DNA of 64,000 nucleotides from the NCBI RefSeq assembly GCF_949628215.1, contig NC_134279.1, positions 77,692,830 through 77,756,829 of the forward strand, in the 5' to 3' direction. Source of the DNA: Phalacrocorax aristotelis. Lineage: Eukaryota; Chordata; Aves; Suliformes; Phalacrocoracidae. Below the pieces are notes generated by a model. That model was not told the origin of the DNA. It saw only the letters and a program-made list of their open reading frames with translations, and did no database searches. Below, piece after piece: positions 1 to 12,500 of the stretch. The position numbers and the translations under genes are program-made. Each line of letters begins with the position of its first letter. Position 1 is the stretch's first letter.

Positions 1-170
1 TGCTTTTGCAGCGAGCAGGTGATGGACGAGTTCTTGAACTGTGCTAAACAAACCAATTGCCCGGATGAGGCAATTAAGCTGGTAAAGCTGGCAGTGTCCT
101 TTGGTCTTCCTTCATCTCAAAGGCTGAAAAGCAGAATGGAGAAGGAATTTGAACTCTCTGAAAAGCAGAA
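1..170 (+). CDS. PTCD3: PTCD3 penultimate coding exon
   Basis: Open in frame 1. It ends AAGCAGAA|GTAAGT, a near-consensus donor at 171. A pyrimidine-rich TGCTTTTGCAG at 1-11 looks like the acceptor, so the exon probably begins at 12 and the first 11 bases are intron. Confidence 0.82.
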
Positions 171-979
171 GTAAGTTGGAGCACTTCATGTAACTGCCAA
201 AGGGGGACAGTAGGCAGGGTGTTGGAGGGGCAATTCCTGCGGAAAAGCATCTCCGCCAGGGCAGCAGAGAACTGGCTTCAGAGTGACATGCTTTGTGTTG
301 ACTCTGGCTGACCCAAAATGTCCGCGTGGTTTTTGATCCCATGCTGTGGCCATCCCACCTGGGCGGGAGGGTGACTTTCCACGAGGGGGTGGGTTGGCCC
401 CACCCACCGTTCAGACCCACTATCACCTTTCTTTCCCAGAACGCTTTCCTAGCTGGGTCTGGCCACCCAAAAGACACTGACAGCGGGCTGGTAAGAGCGG
501 GGAGGGGGAACAGGATTGCCATGCGCGTAGGTTCTGCGGCCCATGGTCCAGCTCCAGTACATCTCGCTAGCCACCACGGGCTGTTGCTGAGCTGATGCAG
601 CCAAGCTCAGGTGATGTGCTCGGCCTGGAGGACGGAAGTTTGGAGCCAGTAGTCTGGTCCAAGGGAATGAACAAATAGAAGCCCGGCACCCTTGACGGTT
701 GGCTCACTGCTTCCTGGGTCACTGAAGCAGTCTGCTTTCCCAAAAGGAGGCAGGTGTGGGGTGGGCCTGTCCTTTTGAGGGTCATAGCCACCAGACAGCC
801 CATAATGTCCTCTTTGGAGGGGGTTTACCCTGTGTTTTAGGTCCCTCCTTCCAAGCAAAAGTCACACAAGTAACTGATGACCAGACTGTTTTTACATCTG
901 CAGGAAGACACTGGAGAGCATCAAATCAGACAGCGACAGCAGTGACAGCGACAGTGACAGCGACAGCGACCGTGACTAG
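1..979 (+). CDS. PTCD3: PTCD3, 3' end (last two coding exons)
   Basis: Pentatricopeptide repeat domain protein 3, a mitochondrial protein that associates with the small mitoribosomal subunit and supports mitochondrial translation (family knowledge). Two coding exons are visible, 1-170 and 904-979. The first encodes a helical stretch with AVSFGLPSSQRLKSRMEKEF, matching the human C-terminal region in pattern (vertebrate ...ELASAFSLP...). The second encodes a short linker and an acidic Ser/Asp-rich tail ending SDSDSDSDRD; the human protein also ends in a Ser-Asp tail. The exon junction is phase 2 (AA|G, Lys). IMMT lies immediately downstream on the opposite strand, the known vertebrate neighbour of PTCD3. 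The gene is cut by the left window edge, so most of it, including the PPR repeats, is not visible. Identification rests on tail similarity plus synteny. Confidence 0.88.
171..903 (+). other. PTCD3: PTCD3 last intron
   Basis: This is a 733-nt GT-AG intron. I see no gene-like signal inside it; the open frames on both strands lack splice logic or recognisable sequence. Confidence 0.8.
904..979 (+). CDS. PTCD3: PTCD3 terminal coding exon, acidic Ser-Asp tail
   Basis: The acceptor ...CTGCAG ends at 903 and the TAG stop is at 977-979. The exon encodes KKTLESIKSDSDSSD followed by SD repeats. The coding strand is an imperfect GACAGC/GACAGT tandem (about 928-970), so it is also a hexanucleotide-like minisatellite prone to length change. 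Confidence 0.87.
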
Positions 980-1605
980 CTGGCTTTGCTGCCTTCCTCT
1001 CGGGCAGACTGGGAGCGACTGCTGCCTTGACACCAAGCGGCTTCTGCGAGAAGGGAAATGACTGAAGGGGCGGCTTCTGGGCGGCGCTGCCCAGCACGCC
1101 AGAGCATTCTGAAACTGGGCCTGCTTGGCGAGGGCGTGTTGGCCTCGTCGGAGCAAGCTGCGCGCTGTCCTGTTTAACATTCACGTTAACTTCAGACACA
1201 GCACGGGCTACACCAACGTGGTCTCGTCCGCACCGCTGCCTGCACCAGCTAGCTCCTGCCAGGCAGCTGCGGCCTGCTGCCGCAGCTTGGCTGAGGTACA
1301 GCCAGGCAGCTCCCTGGAGCCTGCTCGGCACAGGTAAGACTTTGACAGCTTGAGCAAGACGTCTCTTGGACCTTCTGGAACCTAAACCTGCACCAGATCT
1401 AGTTCCTTTCCAGCTGACTTTAATGAACTACTTAAATGTGAAGTTTACTCTGTATGTAAACACTGTCATGCTGTACTCATCACTGGTGGTGTTATTCCTC
1501 ATCCTTTCTGGTGTTTTGGGACAGGCTTTGGACTGTAGATGTTAAAAAGCTACAATCTCTAGCTGTACAACTTGTATCTAATAAACACCTGACATCAACT
1601 ATGGC
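980..1605 (+). other. PTCD3: PTCD3 3' UTR
   Basis: Non-coding sequence from the PTCD3 stop to just past the AATAAA. The first part (980-1330) is GC-rich. The exact cleavage site is inferred, about 15-25 nt after the signal. Confidence 0.75.
1580..1585 (+). terminator. PTCD3: PTCD3 poly(A) signal AATAAA
   Basis: A canonical hexamer in CTAATAAACACC about 600 nt after the stop. No other plus-strand AATAAA was seen before the IMMT 3' end. Confidence 0.8.
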
Positions 1606-2644
1606 TGTATTTGGATAATCCCTACGCAAAACCTGTTGATTACAAAGTGGTGCTGCTGCCCTGTGAGGGGGCATAAGTACAGCTCATGCGGCATGCAGCA
1701 CTGAAGGTACTGCGGCAGCTGGCTGGGCAGCCGGGCGCCCGTGCTGGGCCGCTCTCTGCCGTGCAGTTGACTGGCCCTCGCAGCACTGCGCTGCTGGGCT
1801 CAGCTTGCAGAGGAGCTGGGATGTGAGGTAGTTACCTTGACCAGGCAAAGAACGTCTTGTTCCTGTGAGGATTAAACCATAGCGTAGTGAAAAGCAGGTA
1901 CCAGAGGATTCTCTTTGTGAAAAGTAAAACCTCAGTGTGCATGATGGTGTGGAAAGCAGCTGAAGGCTCATGCAGTGCCGAGTTTGGGCAACAACTGCTG
2001 CTATGGGTACCACAAACGCCAGCTGACCAGCTGAAAGGCAGGGATTTGTCACACTGCAGGGGCAGAACAGCTGGCGGAAGGCAGTATTCGCTGCAGAAAG
2101 CGAACATGCCCAGCCCAGGATCGTGTGACTAGCACAGGGAAGGTGGAAGATAAAGGGCTTTCAGAGGTGCTGATGTGCTCTTTGTTTTATTGGACCGATT
2201 TAAAACTGGGTCAGCAGGTAGCCCAGGCTCCGGTTACTTAGTACCCAGTCGCTGAAATGATCGAGTCTGCTCAATCCTCACTGATGGTAAGAACAAAGGG
2301 AAAGGTAAGAGTAGGAGGGAGCTCGGTCTTTTCTGCGTGTTCCCATGGTTGAGCCAAGATCAGGCTTTTAGAACTACCCAGTCTTCTGAGTGCCACCCGG
2401 GGAGAGAAGCCCACCAGCACCTGTGCTGTGGCACCAGCTCAAACCTGCACTTACACAGGGATTACTTCCCCCCCACAGCTGTACAAGTTAATGACCAGAC
2501 ACATCGCTCACATCATTGAATTCTTGCCCCTTGAAAGGAGTAAGAGAGAGAAGTTCTAACTTCTTCAGGTCACAGAGAAAGGCTGTTCCTGTACTGCCCA
2601 GCTGCACTTGGTGTTTAAATAGGAGACCGAAGAGCAGGAGGAAG
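1606..2644. other. PTCD3-IMMT tail-to-tail intergenic region
   Basis: About 1 kb between convergent genes. I see no coding exon. It holds a possible distal IMMT poly(A) signal (minus AATAAA = TTTATT at 2186-2191), so part of it could be extended IMMT 3' UTR. Confidence 0.65.
2186..2191 (-). terminator. IMMT: possible distal IMMT poly(A) signal
   Basis: TTTATT on plus gives AATAAA on minus, about 800 nt past the IMMT stop. It may be used as an alternative end; the nearer signal at 2660 gives a more ordinary UTR length. Confidence 0.35.
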
Positions 2645-2991
2645 TGGTTGAATTCTTGTTTTATTCAGCTGACAGAGTGGCAAATCGTTAATGGGAGGTT
2701 ACAGACATTATTTGGTTGGATCACAAGCCCGCTTGGTAAGATGGGGAGACAACATTCTTACACAAATTGTAGAGAAGTTTCCTGAAGTTGGTTGTCACGG
2801 TAACTCAAACCCGACACACATACAAACCGGTCGTGAAGTTAAACACAGTGCAAGGAGACAAAACGGTACCCGTGGTTTGATTTAACGCCTCCAGCCCCCG
2901 CCAACAGCTTGGTTTGCGACCCCTAGGAGATCATAGGATTTCTTTCCGACACAAACAACCGCTGAACTGCCTCCGAAGCTACAATCCTGGC
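2645..2991 (-). other. IMMT: IMMT 3' UTR
   Basis: Minus-strand sequence following the stop at 2992-2994, down to just past the proximal AATAAA. No open frame continues and no repeat was recognised. Confidence 0.7.
2660..2665 (-). terminator. IMMT: IMMT poly(A) signal AATAAA
   Basis: TTTATT on plus reads AATAAA on minus, 327 nt after the IMMT stop. This implies a 3' UTR of roughly 350 nt. Confidence 0.7.
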
Positions 2992-3599
2992 TCACTGCAC
3001 TTGAGTTGTTCCTAACCCCACAGCGCTGGCGTACGCTGTCAAGATATCCACGATTTGTTTTGTTTCTAGGGTCGTTCGCGCTTCGGTCAGCCAGTCGTGC
3101 GCCACCCTCCTGGACTCTCCTCTTAACTGGTTGACAAATTTAGCCGCCAGCTCCAGATCTCCGTGTTCAATGCAATAGGAAGCATAAGACAGTAATTTAA
3201 ACGTGTCGAGGTCGTCGGGAGTGAGCTCAGCCGGTGGCTTCAGCTGCTGGGGGTGAAACACAAGCAGCGACTGCAGGTAAGACAGGAAGTATTGATACAA
3301 GCTGTTTCTCGTTTCGTCGATCATCGCCACTCTTTTGGCCAGTTTTTGGACTGTGTAGAAGCGCGCCCTGAGGGCCTCTTCGCTGTACACCCCCCGCGTC
3401 AGGGACTCCTGAGGGAGAGCTGCCGTTAAGGTTTCTGTGAACGCGTTGTCGGAGCAGCTGGCTTTGATGGCCTTCACCGCGCTCTCCAGGGGCTCTGTGG
3501 GACTGTCCCCAGAGGCTGTTTTCATGCAATATTTGAGCGCCTCGACAGAAAGCCACAGCTGATGGGCCTTTCTGGCTTCCTCTTCTGCTACTGCATGAC
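2992..3599 (-). CDS. IMMT: IMMT exon 15, mitofilin domain and stop
   Basis: 608 coding nt. The acceptor TTTTGCAG ends at 3600; the stop TGA is at 2992-2994. It encodes the conserved C-terminal domain ([20 protein letters not shown] ... [20 protein letters not shown] ... [17 protein letters not shown]). Confidence 0.97.
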
Positions 3600-6500
3600 C
3601 TGCAAAATAAGCCAAGAAAAGGACCCTCAGCTAGGGGCACGCATATGGGAAGAGGTTTTGAACACAAGCAGCAAAAGCCTCTGAACACCCTGCTTTCAAA
3701 AGCAGCCGCCCCCTCGGCGTTTGGCCTCAAAGCCAGTCTGTTCCACAGTTTAGGGTCAGAACAAGGTGACGGCTTTGGACTCGTGCAGCTGGGATTTGCT
3801 GGGTGCTCAGCAGTGCGGCAAATCCAGGCCCACGAGCTGCGTGCCTAAGCCTGGGTTTAGGCACCCAGCCTAACAGGTTAGGGTACCCTAATGGGATCAT
3901 GGCTTTAGTCCTTAAAGAAATGTGATTTCAGTGCTCACTCTCAACTGCTTGCTCTATTCCTTTCAGTCTGGCATAGGCAGTGTTTATATCCAAGGTGAAG
4001 TTGTCGAGCTGTTCCTGAGTAAGGCGTCTGAACTGCATTTCTTGTTCACTGAGTTTCTCAGATAAGTTCTGAAACAGAAGGAGATGCATAGATCAGCCCA
4101 GAACCAGCTGTTTAATTATATTTACCTGATTTTTAAGATACATTTTTAGAAATCTGCTAGGGACAGTCTAGAATATCTTCTAGGGACATAGCTACAATAA
4201 AATTGCTAGGGACAATACATATAGTAAATACAATACACCAGTAAGAAGCCTTAGAGTGAATTTAACAGTTACTGCACTTGCAACTGTCACAAATTCCTCG
4301 TCTACAGCAAAAGCTTTTACGACAAGTCTTAATAAAACCTACACATTCAGGCACTTCATCCCACCTCTTCAAGCTGAGCAGGCTTCCCTCCCTAGCCCAC
4401 ATTTCAGTCTCCTGGAAGATGCTTCAGGACTCTCGCGCTTCGCCACGGTTCAAATATCCCCCCAGTTCCTTTGGGGACTCCTCTCTCTCCCCCCCTTACC
4501 TGCTCAAACTCCACCTTTAGTTCCTGCTCCTGGATCTTGAGAACGTCTCTCAGGTGGTCGGTGTGGGCCGCAGCCTGCCGCCGCAGCTGGGTCCTCATTT
4601 CGCTCTCCATCACCTCTCGCACTTCTTCAACCTGTACGCACACGAGTGGTGGTTACTGCACCGCTATTTTTCAGCTGCTTGTCACAAGGTGTGTGATCAT
4701 ATCCTCAGCCATCACCTAGGCTACGTTTTACAGGAGCAGCATTGACAGAGCCCATGTTTCATCTTAAAAAGCTGCCGAGGTCCATTTTTATAGCTGAGCC
4801 TTTTCCAAAGGCCATTAAAGAACAGCTTCACTGTCCACAATGTGTGTAACGGGTGATTACGCTCACTGGGTACTTAGCACAGTTATCAAAATATTATATT
4901 AAAAAATACAGTAACACAAACTAAACACTCCAGCGTTTATAAACCAGTTTCCAAACAAAACGTATTTTACCTTTCCCTACATGATGTAATGCTGTCTGAG
5001 TCAGGCACAGTTTAATAAAATGGGAATACCCCTTCTACCTCATCTTGTGTAACACAGCCACTTTAGGGAGGGCGCGCTGGCACACGGGTGCCTGGTGTTG
5101 GTTTATTTAGGAGCAGGTGAACAGCTTTTTTATTTTCTGTTGGTTTTGGGTTTTTGTTTGTTTTTTTTTTTTTTTTTAAAGGAGTGTGTAATTTCCAACC
5201 TTCCATTAAATGTGAAGATGATAGTTAAAGCACCTTTTGAAGAGTTCTAAATTAATACCTGTCACTGCAGTACTTTGAATTAACAGGCTACAGGTGAACT
5301 CCTTAGCACCCCTCAAGTCAATGCAAGTTTTCCCACTAACGGCCAGTGTTTGATCTCGCTTTCAGAGGCAGAGCTGGGAACAGCAGGGGTACTTGGCTGA
5401 AGCCTCTGCCTGCAATACGGCATCTCAAATGATAAAACCTCCAGTGCCCAAATCCCTGTGTTTCTAAGTTGCACTTGCTTCATTTCTAAAGCATGAAAAT
5501 TCTGAGTTTTCATCATCTTTTTGAAAGAAATCAAATCCCAAACCACTGGCAAAGAGCGGAAGGACACAGAAGCACCTCCTGGAAGCAGGATGGAGGGGCC
5601 ACATAGCCCTGCAATGGTCCTGCTGGGTCAGATCACTTACTCTGACCCAGTAATCCCACCTCCATCAGCAGACAGGAACGGGAAGAAGCCACTCCCTGTC
5701 CCGCTGTACGATTTTACCGCTCTAACTGTGCCAAAGTTTCCTTGCTCAACACCACCTTTCCACGCTTACCCTGGGGCTCGCCCTATCTGAAGTCTCCCAC
5801 CATTCAGAACATCCCCGTTGCTCTTCTGTGCACATCCTCTAGCTCTTCACATCCCTTCTGAGCCAGAGACCCCAACAGGCACGTTACACCACTTTACCTT
5901 CTTTTCCTGTTCTATTTCAATCTCACTTTTGTGATGCTCGAGCGCTTTGGCCACGGCTGCCTCAAATGCTTTTTTATCTTCAAGTTTCTGCTTCTCCAGG
6001 GCCGAATCGATATGCTGCTGTTCCCTCACTCGCTGCTCCGCCAGCTCCTTGTTTAACTGGTCGATGCGACGATGGGCATGCGCAATGAGAGAATTTAAGT
6101 CGTCCGTCGATAACTGGCCAGCTAAAGAAAACACAGGGCTTTAGGGAAGTCTGCGGGGCAACTGCTGCCACGGTGCTTGCCCACCTCCCACTCCAGCACT
6201 CTAAGGCTCCACGTGGTTGATGAAAAGTTTCTGAGTGCTTCAAGCCCTTGACCTGTGCTAACGCCCGCCCAGTACCACTTTCTGAGCCGTGCCTACCAGT
6301 GAGCACCTTCTCTCTAGGAGAGGAATTATCTCAGTTTCTTTGAAGTGATTCACAGCTATTATTTACACTCCGCTCTTCATGTCACAACTGAATTGGAGGA
6401 GATTGTTGGCAACTCTGTTTCTTTCTTTACGCCACACGTACTCTCCCCCGTGACAGCACACAGAGCAGCAGGACACGTAGAACCCCGGTGCTGACCAAAA

Positions 6501-9500
6501 CCTCCAGCTGGGTGCAAGCGTACAGCAATTTGACACTGAGAACACCAAAGTCATTGTGAGGGACGGCCAGCATTACGCCCTCTTCAGCAGTCCTCCCAAC
6601 CAGATTTCGTACCCCAGTTTGTACCGTTCAGGTTTGGCTACTCCAAGAGGAGCAGGAGCCACGACTACATCTGTGTCTGCTAAGGAGTTTGCTGGTTCTC
6701 TGCTGGGAGAGGAGGATACAGGCTATGTCTGCAGCATTTGTAGATTTGGTGACCAGAGAATGGCACAGGCTCCATAAAATGCTGCAGCTCGTTTTGCACC
6801 GGCTGCCAGCTAAATTGCCTCTATGGAAAACCCTGGACTACTGGGGAAGGCATTCCTGCAGGGTCCAAAGCAAGTGAAATTCATCCTGCTGGTGAGTGCT
6901 GGAGATCGGGCTGGTGCAGGAGGGCTCGGTGCAACGAATCTGGCTGTGGTGACCCAGCTCGGGGTGGCCCTACGTGGCTTTTCAAGCATGCCAAGTCCCG
7001 CAGCGTTTCAGTGGCAGCAGCCGGAGCTGGTGTGTCCAGCAGCGCTCTCAAGCCAGGCCGGCTGCGGGACAGGCCCATGTGAGGACAAACACCATCACAC
7101 AGCATAACTGGAACCGGTCATGGTTTCTGTTTCTCACTGGAGTCTCAGCAGCCGGTTATCAGCCAGCTTAAATTCACAAAGGAAATTTAAACCTGGCTTT
7201 CACAAGCCAGCCTCACACTCACCTGGGGAGTGCTGCTAGACAAAGAGTTTGTGGTTTAAGCTAGATGTGCAAAACTAGTGGAAAGGATCCCAAAGCATAC
7301 CTCAGCCTGAACGGGTTTAGGAATGCAACTTTTCACCCCTTTGTTGGTCCTGCCTGCAATTTACAGTGATGTACCACACAAACATAAAAAAGAACAGAGA
7401 GAAGAGATGACGTTCACAAGATGAGAATAAGTTACAGGAACTCACCTAAGTCAGTTATCTCTGCAACAGAAAGAGGAGAGGTTGGAAAAGTTAATACACG
7501 TTCACTACAGCAAGTCAGTCATGCATAAGTCAAACAGAAGACTAAGAGCTTCTTATCTGCAGTGACTTAAACATGAGTCCAAGACTTCAGAAATTTAGGG
7601 AGAACAGTGTGTCTAGTATAAAAGTCTCTCTATATTACAGGCAACATGCAGCCCAAAACATCCTAAGCACTAAAATCACCTTTGGAAAACCACAGATTGA
7701 TCGTGAAGTTTAGCCAAAGCAAGGAATACAAGTTTGAAGTAGAAAAGTGCAACAAGACACTGGAAATTTTAGTCAGATATTTCTAGGTCCTTAGAAGCAG
7801 TTGGTTAAGGAACAACTTCCCAGGCGGCAGCAAGGGCTGCGGACCCTAACAAGTCCCTATGTACTTCCATAGGTCACTCTGGTCTGAGACTGGGTGCACA
7901 GAAGCTACCAGGAGATTCCCTTTCCTCCCTCCGAAGGGCAGCAATCACAAACCCCAAGACGTTCTCCCTTTGTCCTGCACAAGGAAAGGCAGCTCATGAG
8001 ATTTCAGATCTCAGGCAAAGAACTGCAGCAGCAATGGCATAAACTGAGCGTACGATGTCCGTTCACGGCTTCTGCGCAGCAGCCGCTGTCGTGCGAGGTA
8101 AGTTACTTGATTTAACGTAGAAATAACACATACTGGGGTAGGTAGGGTATGAACAATGAACTCTACCTTTCAGTGTATCTAGCGTTTCAGTGATGATCGA
8201 GAAATTCAGGGAGTTCTTTACCACTCTGTAGTAATGAGGTATTGTAATACCTATAATCACAGAGACTCAACCAGGCAAATGCTTGCTCAGCAAGCAACAC
8301 AGACTTGATCCAAATATGGAGTGACCTGGGTCTCTTCCTGGAATACCAGGGGAGGGAGGAGAGGTTTTAACAACCACATCATATTTATCATACAAGAGCT
8401 ACATTTTTGGAACTTCCAATACAGCACAGGTAGTTTACGGAATAAAGCCTCTTCATAACGCCCGCTTTAGATTACTTATTTGAACTGTAAACTCATTTTC
8501 ACTTCAAACCAACCAAACAATATGGAAAACAGGACGCCGGGCATTCAGTTCCATGGCTGTAGTGGTAGAACACCACAAACCAGAGTGACTGGCATGTAAC
8601 AAAGCACCAAGTAACCCTGCAGTGAGAGACTTACTCAGCCCCTTCCAGCCAGGCTGTACGTCGGGGGTGATGCTGTCAAGCTCTCGCTGAAACTCTTCTC
8701 TAGCTGTAGCCACAAGCTCATGGTATTGTGCTACTATCTTGGCTTCAGATTGCGCTGCCTGAACCTGTAACAAACAAAAATTACATCAGTTTATTTTTCA
8801 AGGCAAACGTTGAAAACAGGCATACATAATTTAAAGCCAGGTCCAAAGTTAGTGGCAGATATCATCACCCTCCAGCCCAACTAAAGCACACTCACTTGGG
8901 GGAGAGAAAACCCCACCCTGTGATTATCAAACCTCTTGTATACAATAATTATTTGATGGAACTACCACAAATCCATTTCTCCTCGTGCACACTCTAACTA
9001 GATAGCCAGTCTGTAGCCTAGACAGAACCAAAAGAATATTTTTAACTCAGTTTATATCTTTAAAGATCTCCAGCTCTTTTTCTCGGCTTTCAACTACCGT
9101 ATAGGCTGGTGAGCCAGCCCCGCGATGGCTGCCCCCTCTCAGTAAGCTCTGATATTCCCACTATTAGGCTAAATTCTCCACTCAAAACGCACCTGAGGAA
9201 TTATCAGCTGTGCTGCAAAGGAGATAAATGTCACCTTTACATTTCTTCCTCAGTCTTCTGAGCTGTAAAGCTCATTATTGATTAGCACAATTTGCTCTTA
9301 CTCCTCTCTAACCTCATGGTAAATTCCTCTCGGCACCAAATGGAAATAATCACAGGTTGCCTACAGGAAGGACAGACACAACTCAAACTGGCTGGACACT
9401 CTTCCAGGACAGAGTTTAAGTTCTTGCAGAGATCTTGTCACGACTGCTCACTGGTATATAATCAGCTCAAAGGCTGCGCATAACTAAAAAGAGACCAGAA

Positions 9501-12500
9501 TTTACACTTTAAAAATATTTAACCTACTACAGAGGACTTGGGAGCGGGAGGCCTGCACCAGGTGCCAAGCAGTCCTTACTCTCCTGGCAACTGAAAACCG
9601 CCTGGGAAGCACTCATCACCTTTTTCACTACATTGTCCAAGTCAACGATCATATGATGAAGATTTTCTTCTGCAGCAATAATGTGAGGTTTGGCTCCTGC
9701 GATCTGAGACTTCTTGGCATCCTCAATGATACCTTTCATCTTCTCTAACTCTTCTCTGGAGAGAGAGAGAGAAGCAGCTGCTAATTATAACGTGTACAGG
9801 TCTTACAACACAAGCCCAAAGAAAAGTTTACTTTATGCCGTCTGTATTTATGGGAAGAGCTACTGGCGACCTCCGCTGGCGCTTCCCATCTACCAGCGAC
9901 ATGGCAAAGATGCGCTCATTAAAGAATTTCTTTTCCACAGCCTGAAACCAAAAGATGTCAGCGTCTCTCTTCCATGTCAAGTGAGAATTATTTATAATGC
10001 AATTAGTACTTAGCTGGAGGGGGCAGATGAAAGAAAATTCACTAAAAGGAGTTAGTATTAGTAAAACTAAGTTAGTATGAGAAGGCAGACATTTCCATCG
10101 CATAAAAATGTTTCCTTGATACTCGTAACACAGACGCTTACTCTTGCAGAAGCATTTTGGACGTGGTGACTGGTGGAGATAAACGAGGATAGGAGAAAGT
10201 TTACAGAGCTCTGTGAAGATAGATTTTTGTGGTTTTTGGTAATTAAGGAAAAACCGCTTTCCTCTAATTGCAATATTTGGAAATCACAGAAAAAGTGAAA
10301 AAGCGTTCCTTTCCCAAACCCATTCAAACCAATGGAGGTTTCTAACAACCTCACTGGAATAAGGAACAAGCTTTAATATAAATAAACAAGTAAATAAATA
10401 AAAGCGAAGGCGTCCAGTAGAGCAACAGAAAATGAAAGCTAGTGCATCTGGCTTTGGGTTAGCTTTGTTTTACTCTTTGAATCCTCAGTTACACCTCCCA
10501 ACTCTTTTTAGTCAGCACAGCAACTTCAAAGAGAAGTTTGTAACTTAAATAGCAACCGTGGCACTTCAAGGATGATGTTGCCCTCTCGGCCTCAAACATC
10601 AGAAGGGCTTCCAAATTCACGTCTGTCCTCGTTACAAGGGCAACTTGGAGATATGTCTGTCATCTTATTTTCGCTGCTATAATCCCTACGCGATGCGCCC
10701 GCACACCAGGCTCAATGCCCATCAGCGTGGCCCGAACAGAACCCTGGGTTACGAGCAGCGCTCCACTTCAGAATGCAAGTTCTTACACATACACTTAGTA
10801 AAAATCTAACCTCAAAAGCAAGTCTGCTGACAGATGGAACTGCCAAATGATGCTGTAAGGTTTAAGTTTTCGTTACAACTAAAAGCAGCTAGTGATGTTA
10901 CTGACTCACTACACAGAGAGTACAGTCATGGAGTCCTTACGATAGGGTTTAATATTGACAAAATTAGCCAAAAGTAATATAAAAAGGATTATGGAATTTT
11001 TTTTTAATCTTACTTGGAATTACTAACATTATATGTAAGCACTAAGGAGAGAAACAAGTTCTTAAAAAGAATAGGACTGTTTCAGACTCTTTGGTACAGT
11101 GAGCACCACATGCACAAGCACCTAAGATGTACGCTGAGAATTAAAATACTTGTTAGTGTATGAACTTTTTTTTAATTTGGCACAAACGCATCAGTTTAAT
11201 ATGAACATGGGTGACCACACACTTTCTAGAAACTCATCTGGTGTCTGCCAGCCCCTGCACGGGCAACATGAACTTAGCACTCGATAAGCCTTAAGAACAA
11301 GCAACTAACTTGGCTTTCAGCAGGGCATCAGCAGCTTCATCCACTGCCCTCCTCCGATCCTTCAGCGCTTCCTCCAGAGTGCGCCACTGAGATGATTTTT
11401 TCTCCCCAGCAGCCTAAGAAGCAGAGATGCCTCATCAGGGTCACCACAATCATGAAGTAAAACAGTTACCAAAAATAAATGAAAGCCTGAGAAGAGTCAG
11501 AAGTTGCTACACTCATTTCACTCAAACTGAGCAACATTTGTGTTACGAACGATTCCTCCATTGAGTGTTTTGGGGTTTTTTTGATTGTTAATGTTTTGTT
11601 CCACCTGAGCAACAGCCACTTGTCCACGCAGACAAGCTTGTGTGAGGATCCCTGTATGGTGCCACAATGTTTTAGGGGGAAATCTCTACAGGTATTAAAG
11701 TACTGTAATACTTTAAAGTTGCTTTTAAGCTTAATGCTTAAAATACCACAATAGTTTATAAAGTTCCTTAATTTTAAAGTAAGCTTAATGCTTAAGCTTA
11801 AAAGCAAACTCTCAAAATGCTTGTGTTTCTATTAGAATAAAACTCAGGTGCCCATTTAGTTGCCCATATGCCCCTGTTTGTTTGATTAACCACTAAATTA
11901 CATTCTCTGCTCCAGAAGTGAATAGGAAACAGTGGTTCCACGCAAACCCCCCCCCGCACCAGCACACCGGAACCACAAGCTGGTATCACTCACACATCCC
12001 CTGCTCATTCCAGACAAGAAATGAACAATCCAGCAAGAAGATTTTGGCAAAGGGAATGGTTCAATGGAATTATAGGGCAGACAGTGTGATACCCGAACTA
12101 TATCTGTGTAAAAACTGCGCTTGGGAATTAAAATACAATGAATTAAAATACAAGGTGAAAACTATCAATGTATTAACTTGTGCTTTTCTTCTTGCAAAAG
12201 GGAACTAAAGGATTTAGGGCGGGGGGGGGGGGGGGGGGCAGAACCAAAGCCAAAATTCAAAAGCAAAGCTACTGTATTATTCAACTACACCGTGTTTCAT
12301 AAGTGGAAAGATCAGTTAAAACTGTGATAAAAAGTAAAAGACATTGCAAGAAAAGCTTCCAACTCCAATTGTGAAATTAAAAGTTCTGCTGAATACAATA
12401 CAAAACAAAAAAAATTGTCCCCACTTGTGCAGTTTACCTCAGAATTGTCCATGGCCTCCTTCAGTATTTGCGAATGGGCATTCACTGCTTGCACAGCAGA

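Noticed and set aside
3227-3730. 167-codon minus-strand frame overlapping IMMT exon 15
   Set aside because: It is an out-of-frame shadow of the conserved mitofilin-domain exon.
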